DNA of 64,000 nt, from assembly GCF_011421635.1 (NCBI RefSeq), contig NZ_WTLI01000022.1, forward strand, positions 41,951 through 105,950, given 5' to 3'. This DNA comes from Paenibacillus turpanensis. GTDB lineage: Bacteria; Bacillota; Bacilli; Paenibacillales; YIM-B00363. Within the stretch, counting starts at the first letter, position 1. Each line of letters opens with the position of its first letter. Shown here piece after piece: positions 51,228 to 58,367 of this stretch. The position numbers and the translations under genes are program-made. The notes below the pieces were generated by a model. The model made no database searches. It saw only the letters and a program-made list of their open reading frames with translations, and was not told the origin of the DNA.

Positions 51228-51905
51228 ATGAAACATCATAATCACCGTTTTGGACATTTAAATCATTCAGACCGAAGAAGGCTTCACAAAGAAGAAGCTG
51301 TTCATGAATTGTACCTGAAGCACCGCCATGGCGGCTCACGGGGCGGCTTTGGCGGACGCGGCGAAGGGAAACGCTTTTTCGAGCGCGGAAAATTCAAGTT
51401 TGCTTTACTTGAGCTGTTATCCGCGGAACCGATGCACGGGTATCAGCTGATTAAGGCTATGGAGGAAAAGACAGGCGGGTTGTACGTGCCGAGCCCGGGT
51501 TCCGTGTACCCGAACCTGCAGCTGCTGGAAGATATGCAATTGATCGGCTCCAGCGAAACGGACGGTAAGAAGCTGTACCATATTACAAATGAAGGGCTGG
51601 CTTATCTTCGGGACCATGGAAACTCAGGCACTGAAGAGAAAGAAGAGATTTGGGGAGCACATGACCGTCACCACCGGCATCGGCGCGGAGGGTTCGGGAA
51701 GCATCAGCTGCGCGGATTTATGAAGGAATGGTCTGATGTTATTTATTTGATGGCGAGTGCAGCGGAAGCTGCGAAGGAAAATCCATCCTCCAAGCAAGCG
51801 CAGCAATTTCAAGAGCTGATGGGTAAGTTTCAAAAAAGCTTGAAAGAGATTGCCTCTGAGACGTCGAATCCCGGCTCGGATGAAGACGTTACGCCGGGGA
51901 TGTGA
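51228..51905 (+). CDS. PadR-family repressor with His-rich N-terminus
   Basis: 225 residues. The first ~36 residues contain nine His (MKHHNHRFGHLNHSD...LKHRHGG) followed by a Gly/Arg-rich stretch. The PadR winged helix spans about 50-125 (KFALLELLSAEPMHGYQLIKAMEEKTGGLYVPSPGSVYPNLQLLEDMQLI). A second His-rich segment (AHDRHHRHRRGG) precedes the C-terminal dimerisation helix. It very probably represses its own operon through the tandem palindromes just upstream. The ATG at 51228 has AGGGGTG about 9 nt upstream. The His clusters suggest metal or heme sensing, but this is inference. Confidence 0.9.
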   Translation: MKHHNHRFGHLNHSDRRRLHKEEAVHELYLKHRHGGSRGGFGGRGEGKRFFERGKFKFALLELLSAEPMHGYQLIKAMEEKTGGLYVPSPGSVYPNLQLLEDMQLIGSSETDGKKLYHITNEGLAYLRDHGNSGTEEKEEIWGAHDRHHRHRRGGFGKHQLRGFMKEWSDVIYLMASAAEAAKENPSSKQAQQFQELMGKFQKSLKEIASETSNPGSDEDVTPGM

Positions 51906-51911
51906 TCGGCG

Positions 51912-53666
51912 TTGCAATCGAATGGCATCTTAAAGCCTTTTTTCAAAGAGACGTGGCACATTTACCTTGCGTCCTTCGCACTTCATGCAATGTCAAGTAT
52001 AGTTTATGCCTATTTTCCAAGAGTGCTCGGAAACTTTACGGACCAGCTGCAGACCGGCGGATTGACTGCGGACGATGTTGTCCGCTACAGCGTGCTGCTG
52101 CTAGCGATTGGTACGGGGCATGCTCTCCTTGGAGGATACGGCCAATATCTTGTCATGTATGTCGGGCGCTGGTTCGAATATGTGTCCCGCAGCAGACTAT
52201 TTCTGCACTTCTCCGCACTGAGCGAGCATTATTACTCGCGTAACGGCGTCGGCAGGCTGCTAAGTTATTTTATGAACGATGTGACGGGGGTACGGGAATC
52301 CATTTCGATGGGAATCAACCAGCTGATGATGGCAGTGCTGCTCTTGATATCCTGCATAGGCGCGATGGCGTTAAGCGATATCCCGCTCTACCTTATTGGA
52401 GCTTCTGTCGGGCCGCTGCTCTTGATCCCCTGGATCGTGATACGTTTTGGCCCGGCTATCCGCAAACGATCGCTGAAGGTGCAGGAGGCGCTTGGCGAAA
52501 TGACAGAATCAGCCGAGGAGCAGTTCAGGGGCATACGCGTAGCGAAAAAATTTGCGGTTGAGCCTGTGATGGTGTCGCGTTTTGGCTCATATGTGGATCG
52601 AATTCGCGACAACCAGCTGTCCCTGGTTCGGATGTCTTCGTTCTTTCAGGCGCTCGTGCCGTTCTTAGGGGCGTTGTCCTTAATTGTATCGCTTGCGGTT
52701 GGCGGATATTTGACCGTCACAGGCAGGATTACGCTTGGCAGCTTTGTGGCATTGACGCTGTACATTCGGATGCTGATGAATCCGCTGCAGCAAATCGGCA
52801 ATGTCATTAATACCCTGCAGCGCTCACAAGCTTCCTTGCAGCGGCTGAATGAATTGGTTGCGGTGCAGCCGGATATCGTGGAGGCCGATCATGCCGTACC
52901 GGCTGACCTTGAACGGGCGGAAGTGCGAATAGAAGGGCTGACCTTCACCTATCCGGAAGCGTCACAGCCCGCCCTGCAGGATATTGATCTCGTTATCGAG
53001 CCCGGCATGACACTCGGCGTTGTCGGGCGAACCGGAAGCGGCAAGACTACGCTTGTTAAGCTGCTGCTGCGTACGTACGAACCGCCCGCAGGCGCGATTC
53101 GAATCGGAAATACGGCTCTACACCAGTTAACATTAGAGAGCCTTCACAAGCAGATCGCCTATGTCCCGCAGGACGGGTTTTTGTTCAGCACGGCAATCGG
53201 AGATAATATCGCATTTTCGAATAGGGAAACGGGACAGAAGGAGATCGAAACGGCGGCCAAGCAAGCGAGGATATACGACAATATTGTGGAGTTCCCCGAC
53301 CGCTTTCAGACAAGGCTTGGGGAACGGGGCGTCACCCTATCTGGTGGACAACGCCAGCGTACGAGCTTGGCCCGCGGACTTTTGAAGAAGGCGCCGTTTA
53401 TGATATTAGACGATAGCGTCAGCGCCGTCGATGCGGTTACCGAAACCGAAATTTTGCAGACGATTCAGGAAGCGCGACGAGGGAAGACGACGATCATCAT
53501 TGCGCATCGCATTAGTGCTCTGAAGCACGCAGACCTCATCATCGTTATGGATGGCGGACGGATCGTTCAACGCGGCAAGCATGAAGAACTGCTGGCCGCA
53601 CCCGGATTGTACGCCGAGCTCCATGCCATACAAGAGGAGGGAAGTCAGCATGCGGCAGGCCATTAG
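51912..53666 (+). CDS. Heterodimeric ABC exporter subunit, BmrC/YheI-like
   Basis: 584 residues: six membrane helices (about 15-320) then ATPase. Walker A is GRTGSGKTT and the signature is canonical LSGGQRQ, but Walker B reads FMILDDSVSAVD, with Asp replacing the catalytic Glu. That is the pattern of BmrC in the BmrCD multidrug exporter. The start is TTG at 51912, 6 nt after the PadR stop, with only a weak ribosome-binding site, suggesting coupling. It overlaps the partner gene by 17 nt. Expression should be released when PadR leaves its operators. Confidence 0.92.
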   Translation: MQSNGILKPFFKETWHIYLASFALHAMSSIVYAYFPRVLGNFTDQLQTGGLTADDVVRYSVLLLAIGTGHALLGGYGQYLVMYVGRWFEYVSRSRLFLHFSALSEHYYSRNGVGRLLSYFMNDVTGVRESISMGINQLMMAVLLLISCIGAMALSDIPLYLIGASVGPLLLIPWIVIRFGPAIRKRSLKVQEALGEMTESAEEQFRGIRVAKKFAVEPVMVSRFGSYVDRIRDNQLSLVRMSSFFQALVPFLGALSLIVSLAVGGYLTVTGRITLGSFVALTLYIRMLMNPLQQIGNVINTLQRSQASLQRLNELVAVQPDIVEADHAVPADLERAEVRIEGLTFTYPEASQPALQDIDLVIEPGMTLGVVGRTGSGKTTLVKLLLRTYEPPAGAIRIGNTALHQLTLESLHKQIAYVPQDGFLFSTAIGDNIAFSNRETGQKEIETAAKQARIYDNIVEFPDRFQTRLGERGVTLSGGQRQRTSLARGLLKKAPFMILDDSVSAVDAVTETEILQTIQEARRGKTTIIIAHRISALKHADLIIVMDGGRIVQRGKHEELLAAPGLYAELHAIQEEGSQHAAGH

Positions 53667-55467
53667 CAGCTGGCAGATGGACCAGAAGGCGGATCTTAGC
53701 AAGCAGCAGAAGCCCCAGTACCGCTCCGCCTTCCGGATTTTGAGCTCCTATGCAAGGGAGCATGGAAAGACATTTGCTGCCGTTGCAGTGTGTACGCTTA
53801 TTGCCATCGCGGCAGATCTGTTGCAGCCCTACTTGGTTAAGGTGGCGATCGACGACAATCTGCTGGCGGGCAAAAACCATTACGGCAGTTTACTGGTGAT
53901 ATGCTTGATCTATTTCGGCTTATCCATAGCCGGGCTCGTGTTCACTTATTTACAGAACAATTTGCTGCAGTTCGCCGCGCAAAGCATCGTGTCCAAAATC
54001 CGTAAGCAATTATTCGAGCATATTACGAAGCTGTCCATGTCTTTTTTTGATAAAACGTCGAGCGGCAGCCTCATTACACATGTCTCCAGCGACACCGAAG
54101 CACTCAATCAATTTTTCAACCAAGTGCTGCTTACGCTCCTGCGGGATGGGCTAACCCTGATCTTCATTCTGGTTATGATGTTTCAGCTTGATGTGACGCT
54201 TGGCATGTATTGTCTCGTGCTGCTTCCGCTCATTGCGGTGATCGCCGTTGCGTTCCGTTCTTTTATGCGCAACACGTACCAAATGGCCCGCACACGGCTT
54301 TCGCGTCTTGTAGCCTTTGTGGCCGAGAATCTGGCGGGAATGGGCTTGATTCAGGTCTTTCATCAGCAGAAGGTACAGGCCGAGCAATTTCAAGAAAAAA
54401 ATGACGCGTATTTCAAGGCGAACATTCGTGAAATTCGGACCCTTGTTCTCTTTAACCGCTCCTTCGATCTCCTGAGTAATTTGACGATCGCGTTGGTGAC
54501 ATGGGTCGGCGGAAAGGCGGTTCTGGGAGAGACGCTCGAATTCGGTGTTCTCTATGCATTCATCGCGTATATTCGCCAGTTTTTTCATCCCGTTACTGCG
54601 ATAACCCAGCAGTGGAATACGCTGCAATCGGCTACCGTCGCGGTTAACCGGATTTGGAGCCTTTTTGATATCAGGCCGGAGATTGAGGACCGATTGCAGC
54701 CGGTTCACATCGATGAGGATTCGGTAAAAGGCCGCATCGACTTCAACCGTATTACCTTCGGCTACGAGACCGGTACTCCGGTCATTCGCGGACTTGATCT
54801 GCATATTCGCTCGGGCGAGATGGTCGGCATCGTCGGCACGACCGGTGCGGGCAAAAGCTCGCTAATCAGCCTGCTCTGCCGATTTTATGACGTGCAGGAG
54901 GGCAGTATTTTAATCGATGGAGTCGATATTCGCGATCTCACCCAAGCCCAGCTGCATCGGATGGTCGGGCTGGTGCAGCAGGAGCCTTACTTATACGCGG
55001 GATCCATCATCGATAATGTCCGCCTCTTTGATGAAATGATCTCTCGCGAGGAGGTCATCCGCGCTTGTGAATTTGTGGGCGCTGATGCGCTAGTTCGGCG
55101 CATGAAGGATGGATACGACACGAAATTATCCGAACGCGGCAGCGGGCTGTCCGCAGGTGAGCGCCAGCTTTTATCCTTTGCCCGGATTATCGTGTTTCGC
55201 CCGCAAATTCTCATCCTGGACGAAGCCACAGCAAATTTGGATTCCCAAACCGAGCAGCTCATTCGGCAGGCGCTTGAGGTCGTCTCCAAAGGGAGGACGA
55301 CACTTGTGATCGCGCATCGTCTGTCGACGATTATGCAGGCGGACCGAATTCTTGTTATGAGGCATGGTGAAATCGCAGAAGAGGGTACGCATCGTGAGCT
55401 GCTTGAAATGAACGGTTATTACGAGGAGCTGTACCGTCACTCGCAAGGGGAGCAGGTAAAAGAATGA
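53650..55467 (+). CDS. Heterodimeric ABC exporter subunit, BmrD/YheH-like
   Basis: 605 residues with six helices and an ATPase. Walker A is GTTGAGKSS and Walker B ILILDEATANLD retains the catalytic Glu. The signature is altered to LSAGERQ. The defects complement those of the preceding subunit, so together they give one active and one degenerate ATP site. The start at 53650 (MRQAISS) has AGAGGAGGG about 9 nt upstream and overlaps the previous gene. BmrCD-type pumps export diverse drugs. The monooxygenase gene that follows suggests that heme or another porphyrin could be a substrate, which is speculative. Confidence 0.92.
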   Translation: MRQAISSWQMDQKADLSKQQKPQYRSAFRILSSYAREHGKTFAAVAVCTLIAIAADLLQPYLVKVAIDDNLLAGKNHYGSLLVICLIYFGLSIAGLVFTYLQNNLLQFAAQSIVSKIRKQLFEHITKLSMSFFDKTSSGSLITHVSSDTEALNQFFNQVLLTLLRDGLTLIFILVMMFQLDVTLGMYCLVLLPLIAVIAVAFRSFMRNTYQMARTRLSRLVAFVAENLAGMGLIQVFHQQKVQAEQFQEKNDAYFKANIREIRTLVLFNRSFDLLSNLTIALVTWVGGKAVLGETLEFGVLYAFIAYIRQFFHPVTAITQQWNTLQSATVAVNRIWSLFDIRPEIEDRLQPVHIDEDSVKGRIDFNRITFGYETGTPVIRGLDLHIRSGEMVGIVGTTGAGKSSLISLLCRFYDVQEGSILIDGVDIRDLTQAQLHRMVGLVQQEPYLYAGSIIDNVRLFDEMISREEVIRACEFVGADALVRRMKDGYDTKLSERGSGLSAGERQLLSFARIIVFRPQILILDEATANLDSQTEQLIRQALEVVSKGRTTLVIAHRLSTIMQADRILVMRHGEIAEEGTHRELLEMNGYYEELYRHSQGEQVKE

Positions 55468-55483
55468 ATGGGAGGAAAAGACA

Positions 55484-55810
55484 ATGTTAATTCAAACGAG
55501 AACAATAACGGTGCAAAAGGGTAAGGCGGATTTGGTTTTTGAACGCTTCACAGAAGAGAGTCCCATGGACGAAATGGAAGGCCTTATTGATAAAACCATT
55601 ATGGTAAACCGGAAGAAGCAGGATGACGCGGAGGAAGTCATGATAATGATCCGCTGGAGATCCGTTGAGGATTGGAAAAACTGGGAGAAAAGCGATGAGC
55701 ATATTCAAGGACATCGGCAAAACAGCGGTTCTCCAAGGCCGGAGCACATTTTAAACGTGTCGGTGAATATGTATGAGGTGAAGGCGGTTAAACAAATCGC
55801 CAACGGGTAA
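55484..55810 (+). CDS. HmoA/IsdG-like antibiotic-biosynthesis monooxygenase (ABM) domain protein
   Basis: 108 residues, one ABM ferredoxin-like domain. It resembles Bacillus heme monooxygenase HmoA over its length: an MLIQTRTITVQKGKADLVFERF start, RWRSVEDWKNWEKSDEHIQGHR with the conserved Trp and His, and an ILNVSVNMYEVKAVK end. IsdG-type enzymes open the heme ring to free iron. The Asn expected near the N-terminus of IsdG-like enzymes is an Arg here (TRT), so activity is not certain. It follows the exporter by 16 nt and is probably the last gene of the PadR operon. GGGAGGAAAAG precedes the ATG. Confidence 0.83.
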   Translation: MLIQTRTITVQKGKADLVFERFTEESPMDEMEGLIDKTIMVNRKKQDDAEEVMIMIRWRSVEDWKNWEKSDEHIQGHRQNSGSPRPEHILNVSVNMYEVKAVKQIANG

Positions 55811-55827
55811 CTGTGTGAAAAAAATTA

Positions 55828-55864
55828 GGCTGCTGCTCAGTATTACACTGGGCTGCAGCCTTTT
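55828..55864. terminator. Hairpin terminator between converging genes
   Basis: GGCTGC pairs with GCAGCC and adjacent CTCAG/CTGGG-type pairs extend the stem, followed by TTTTGCTTT. It ends the PadR operon. AAAAAAATTA on the left could serve the opposite strand. Confidence 0.65.
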
Positions 55865-55888
55865 GCTTTAGCGACATCGTACCGGGTG

Positions 55889-56188
55889 TTATACGTAAAT
55901 GGAACGCGTAATAATAACCAGCAAAATAAAGAGAACAAGAATCGCCGCCGTGTTCAATCCTTGGGTTCCGGCGTATGGAGCCGCATATGCTCCAACCCCG
56001 GCTCCTACGCCTGCACAAAGATGTGCTTGCATTTTTGCGTTGGCGTTCAGTCCAGTGGTCAGTCCAGCATTCATTCCGATGGCTGGGTATGCACCAAGCG
56101 CGGCAAGGGGCTTTGCTCCGATTCCCGCCATTTGCGGGCTAAGATTAGGTGCAGCATTCGGCACCGATTTTATGTTTCCGAAGTCCAT
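55889..56188 (-). CDS. YjcZ-type small membrane protein, extended form
   Basis: 99 residues. The start at 56188 (MDFGNIKSVPN) has AAAGGAG on the minus strand upstream. The first ~75 residues are low-complexity Ala/Gly/Asn/Pro-rich. The last 23, GLNTAAILVLFILLVIITRSIYV, are a single membrane helix of the YjcZ/tiny-transmembrane sporulation type, the same module as the 33-36-residue proteins encoded at 61592, 61740 and 63931. The function of the family is not established. This long-tailed version is unusual. The gene is divergent from the YpdA-like reductase. Confidence 0.75.
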   Translation of the reverse strand: MDFGNIKSVPNAAPNLSPQMAGIGAKPLAALGAYPAIGMNAGLTTGLNANAKMQAHLCAGVGAGVGAYAAPYAGTQGLNTAAILVLFILLVIITRSIYV

Positions 56189-56362
56189 GTGTACAGCTCC
56201 TTTTTCATTTCCTAGTGCTGTTCTCCAGCACATAGACATCATATGTACCTGCGGCAAACGCGGAATGGTTTGCCGCCCACTCAGCTTAAACTGGGCTTAG
56301 CCGTCCTGTTTAAAGGAACTGCGCCGTTTGGTAAAATACGTTCATGGAGGTGCGGCTTTCAA

Positions 56363-57373
56363 ATGGAAGATATCATTATCGTAGGAGCAGGGCCTTGCGG
56401 GCTTTCCGCAGCACTGGAGCTTCAAGCAGTTGGATACGACCCGCTCATAATTGAGAAACATGTCGTGGTTCACTCGATATACCAATACCCGACGTATATG
56501 CATTTTTTCAGCACACCGGAGCTGCTGGAAATTGGCGGCATCCCGTTTTCCACTCCGAATGAAAAACCAAGCCGTGTGGAGGCGCTTCACTACTACCGCA
56601 ATGTGGCGAAATCCCGGAACGTACGCATAAATCAGTATGAGGAAGTGTTCGCGGTGCAGAAGACAGGCGAGCACTTTCAGGTGCACAGCCGGAAGCTGAA
56701 CGGTGAAACCGCAGTTTACGAATCCAAAAAGGTTATTATTTCGGTCGGCTACTTTGACCATCCGAACCGGCTCGGCATTCCGGGAGAGGAACTGCCCAAG
56801 GTGAGCCATTTTTTCCGGGAGGCTCATCCCTATACAGGCATGAAGGTCGCCATCATCGGCGGCAGCAACTCGGCAGTTGACGCTGCCTTGGAGCTGATGC
56901 GGGTCGGAGCAAAGGTGACGGTGGTCTATCGCGGAAGCGACTATTCCCCCTATATAAAGCCTTGGGTGCGTCCTACCTTTGAAAGTATGGTTCGAAAAGG
57001 AATCATCGACATGCGCTTTTCTTCGCGTGTCATCGAGATTGATCAGCGGCAGATCACCATTCAAAGAAGTGCTGACCGAATGGAACCGGAGTCGGCAGCA
57101 GCGGCTGAAACGGAGCACATCGAAAATGATTTTGTGCTGGCTCTCACCGGATTCAGGCCGGATCGCAGCTTTTTGCAAAGAATGGGCGTTCGAATGGAGG
57201 AAACGGAAGAAAAGCCGGGCTTCAATCCGGAAACGATGGAAACCGATGTGCCCGGGCTTTATTTGGCGGGCGTCATTGCGGCGGGCCGGGAGGCCAACGA
57301 AATATTTATCGAAACCGGCAGATATCATGGACGGAAAATTGCCGAGCATTTACAGCTGCAAAGTATGAAGTAG
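56363..57373 (+). CDS. ypdA: YpdA-like bacillithiol-disulfide reductase (NADPH, FAD)
   Basis: 336 residues, a two-dinucleotide-domain flavoprotein. The FAD-binding motif is IIIVGAGPCGLSAALELQAVGY near the N-terminus, the NADPH-binding motif is VAIIGGSNSAVDAALELMRVG (about 165-190), and a C-terminal DVPGLYLAGVIAAGREANEIFIETGR closes the FAD site. The Cys in GAGPCG is the one characteristic of YpdA, which reduces oxidised bacillithiol. A start at 56363 removes a 40-codon upstream frame extension and has GGAGG upstream. It is divergent from a YjcZ-like gene and ends at a terminator. It is probably unrelated to the exporter genes that follow. Confidence 0.9.
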   Translation: MEDIIIVGAGPCGLSAALELQAVGYDPLIIEKHVVVHSIYQYPTYMHFFSTPELLEIGGIPFSTPNEKPSRVEALHYYRNVAKSRNVRINQYEEVFAVQKTGEHFQVHSRKLNGETAVYESKKVIISVGYFDHPNRLGIPGEELPKVSHFFREAHPYTGMKVAIIGGSNSAVDAALELMRVGAKVTVVYRGSDYSPYIKPWVRPTFESMVRKGIIDMRFSSRVIEIDQRQITIQRSADRMEPESAAAAETEHIENDFVLALTGFRPDRSFLQRMGVRMEETEEKPGFNPETMETDVPGLYLAGVIAAGREANEIFIETGRYHGRKIAEHLQLQSMK

Positions 57374-57408
57374 CAGGATCATTTTCATCAATCATGAACG
57401 TTATTGAA

Positions 57409-57445
57409 AAATGCCGCGGCACTAGCTGTGGCGTTTTTCTTTTTT
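57409..57445 (+). terminator. Rho-independent terminator after ypdA
   Basis: An 11-bp stem with several G-U pairs (AATGCCGCGGC with GCTGTGGCGTT), a 4-nt loop and a T-rich tail (TTTTTCTTTTTT). Confidence 0.75.
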
Positions 57446-57572
57446 GCCGTTGGTTCAAGCAAGCAGCTACTCCCCCTTTTTGGGGGATAGTCTTGAAGCC
57501 GTTTATCAGGTAGGATGGATAGCAGGCAAGGAAATCAATCATAGGATGGAATCCGTATCATGAGGGTTCGAT

Positions 57573-58367
57573 TTGATAAACGAGGTTGATACAGCAATGG
57601 AACAGATCGGGGACGCGACAGTAATTCGCGTAAATGATAAAGTTGTGACGCTTCGGGAGCTTATACGCCAGGCAAAGCTCTGGAATGGGCTGACAGCCGT
57701 TGCGGAAGGCATAAAGCATAAAGTGCTGGAATGCTGGGCGGAGGAGCTGGGGCTTGAGGCCGATACGGAAGATCTGCAAAGCGAACTGACTGTGTTTCGA
57801 AAGAAAAATCGACTGTTTACGGTCGAGCAAACCAATGAGTGGCTTAAACAGCAGGGAATCAGCCTTCGCGAGCTGACGGATGAACTGAAGCCGCGCGTAT
57901 TACGTCGTATGCTCATGGACGTATGTGTGACGAATGAAGAAATCGAGCGCAGCTTTCAGGAGCATATTTTGGAGTATGATCGGGCGGAATTATCGGTCAT
58001 TGTGATGCCGGAATTCGGGCAGGCTCAGGAGATGCGGTTTCGTATCGAGGAAGGCGAGGATTTCCATATGCTCGCCAGAACCTATTCGCAGGATGCCGGC
58101 AGTGCCAAGGCCGGAGGATATATTGGCCTGCTCGGGCGGAAGGACTTGGAAGCGTCCGTCGCTTCGGCTATTTTTGGAGCGGACGATGGGGAAATCGTCG
58201 GGCCATTGGAAGGCAAGTACGGCTTTTCCGTTTTTTTAATCGAAAAACAGTTCCCTGCTGCTTTAGATGAAGAGGTTCGATTTGAGGTGCGAGAGCGGCT
58301 TTTTCAAGAGAGGCTGGAAGCATATCAAAGCAAGCTTAGGATACAAGAGGATATTTGGAGCCTATGA
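57573..58367 (+). CDS. Cytoplasmic parvulin/SurA-like peptidylprolyl isomerase coupled to an exporter
   Basis: 264 residues. An N-terminal helical chaperone part (about 10-130; VIRVNDKVVTLRELIRQAKLW..LTDELKPRVLRRMLMD) is followed by a PpiC/parvulin domain (about 135-235; FHMLARTYSQDAGSAKAGGYIGLLGRKDLEASVASAIFG..VGPLEGKYGFSVFLIEK). No signal peptide or lipobox is present, unlike PrsA or SurA, so it should work in the cytoplasm. Its stop overlaps the start of the C39 exporter (ATGA), which points to a dedicated substrate-handling partner. The start is TTG at 57573 with AGGG upstream; the ATG at 57597 with GAGG upstream is a fair alternative. Confidence 0.85.
   Translation: MINEVDTAMEQIGDATVIRVNDKVVTLRELIRQAKLWNGLTAVAEGIKHKVLECWAEELGLEADTEDLQSELTVFRKKNRLFTVEQTNEWLKQQGISLRELTDELKPRVLRRMLMDVCVTNEEIERSFQEHILEYDRAELSVIVMPEFGQAQEMRFRIEEGEDFHMLARTYSQDAGSAKAGGYIGLLGRKDLEASVASAIFGADDGEIVGPLEGKYGFSVFLIEKQFPAALDEEVRFEVRERLFQERLEAYQSKLRIQEDIWSL

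Noticed and set aside
56342..57349. 335-codon minus-strand open frame
   Set aside because: Antisense to the YpdA-like flavoprotein, whose motifs are unambiguous.
57374..57572. Double-glycine precursor gene for the C39 exporter
   Set aside because: I looked through the gaps around the exporter (57374-57572 and 61454-61591) and found hairpins and the yjcZ leader but no short ORF with a ribosome-binding site and a GG-type leader.
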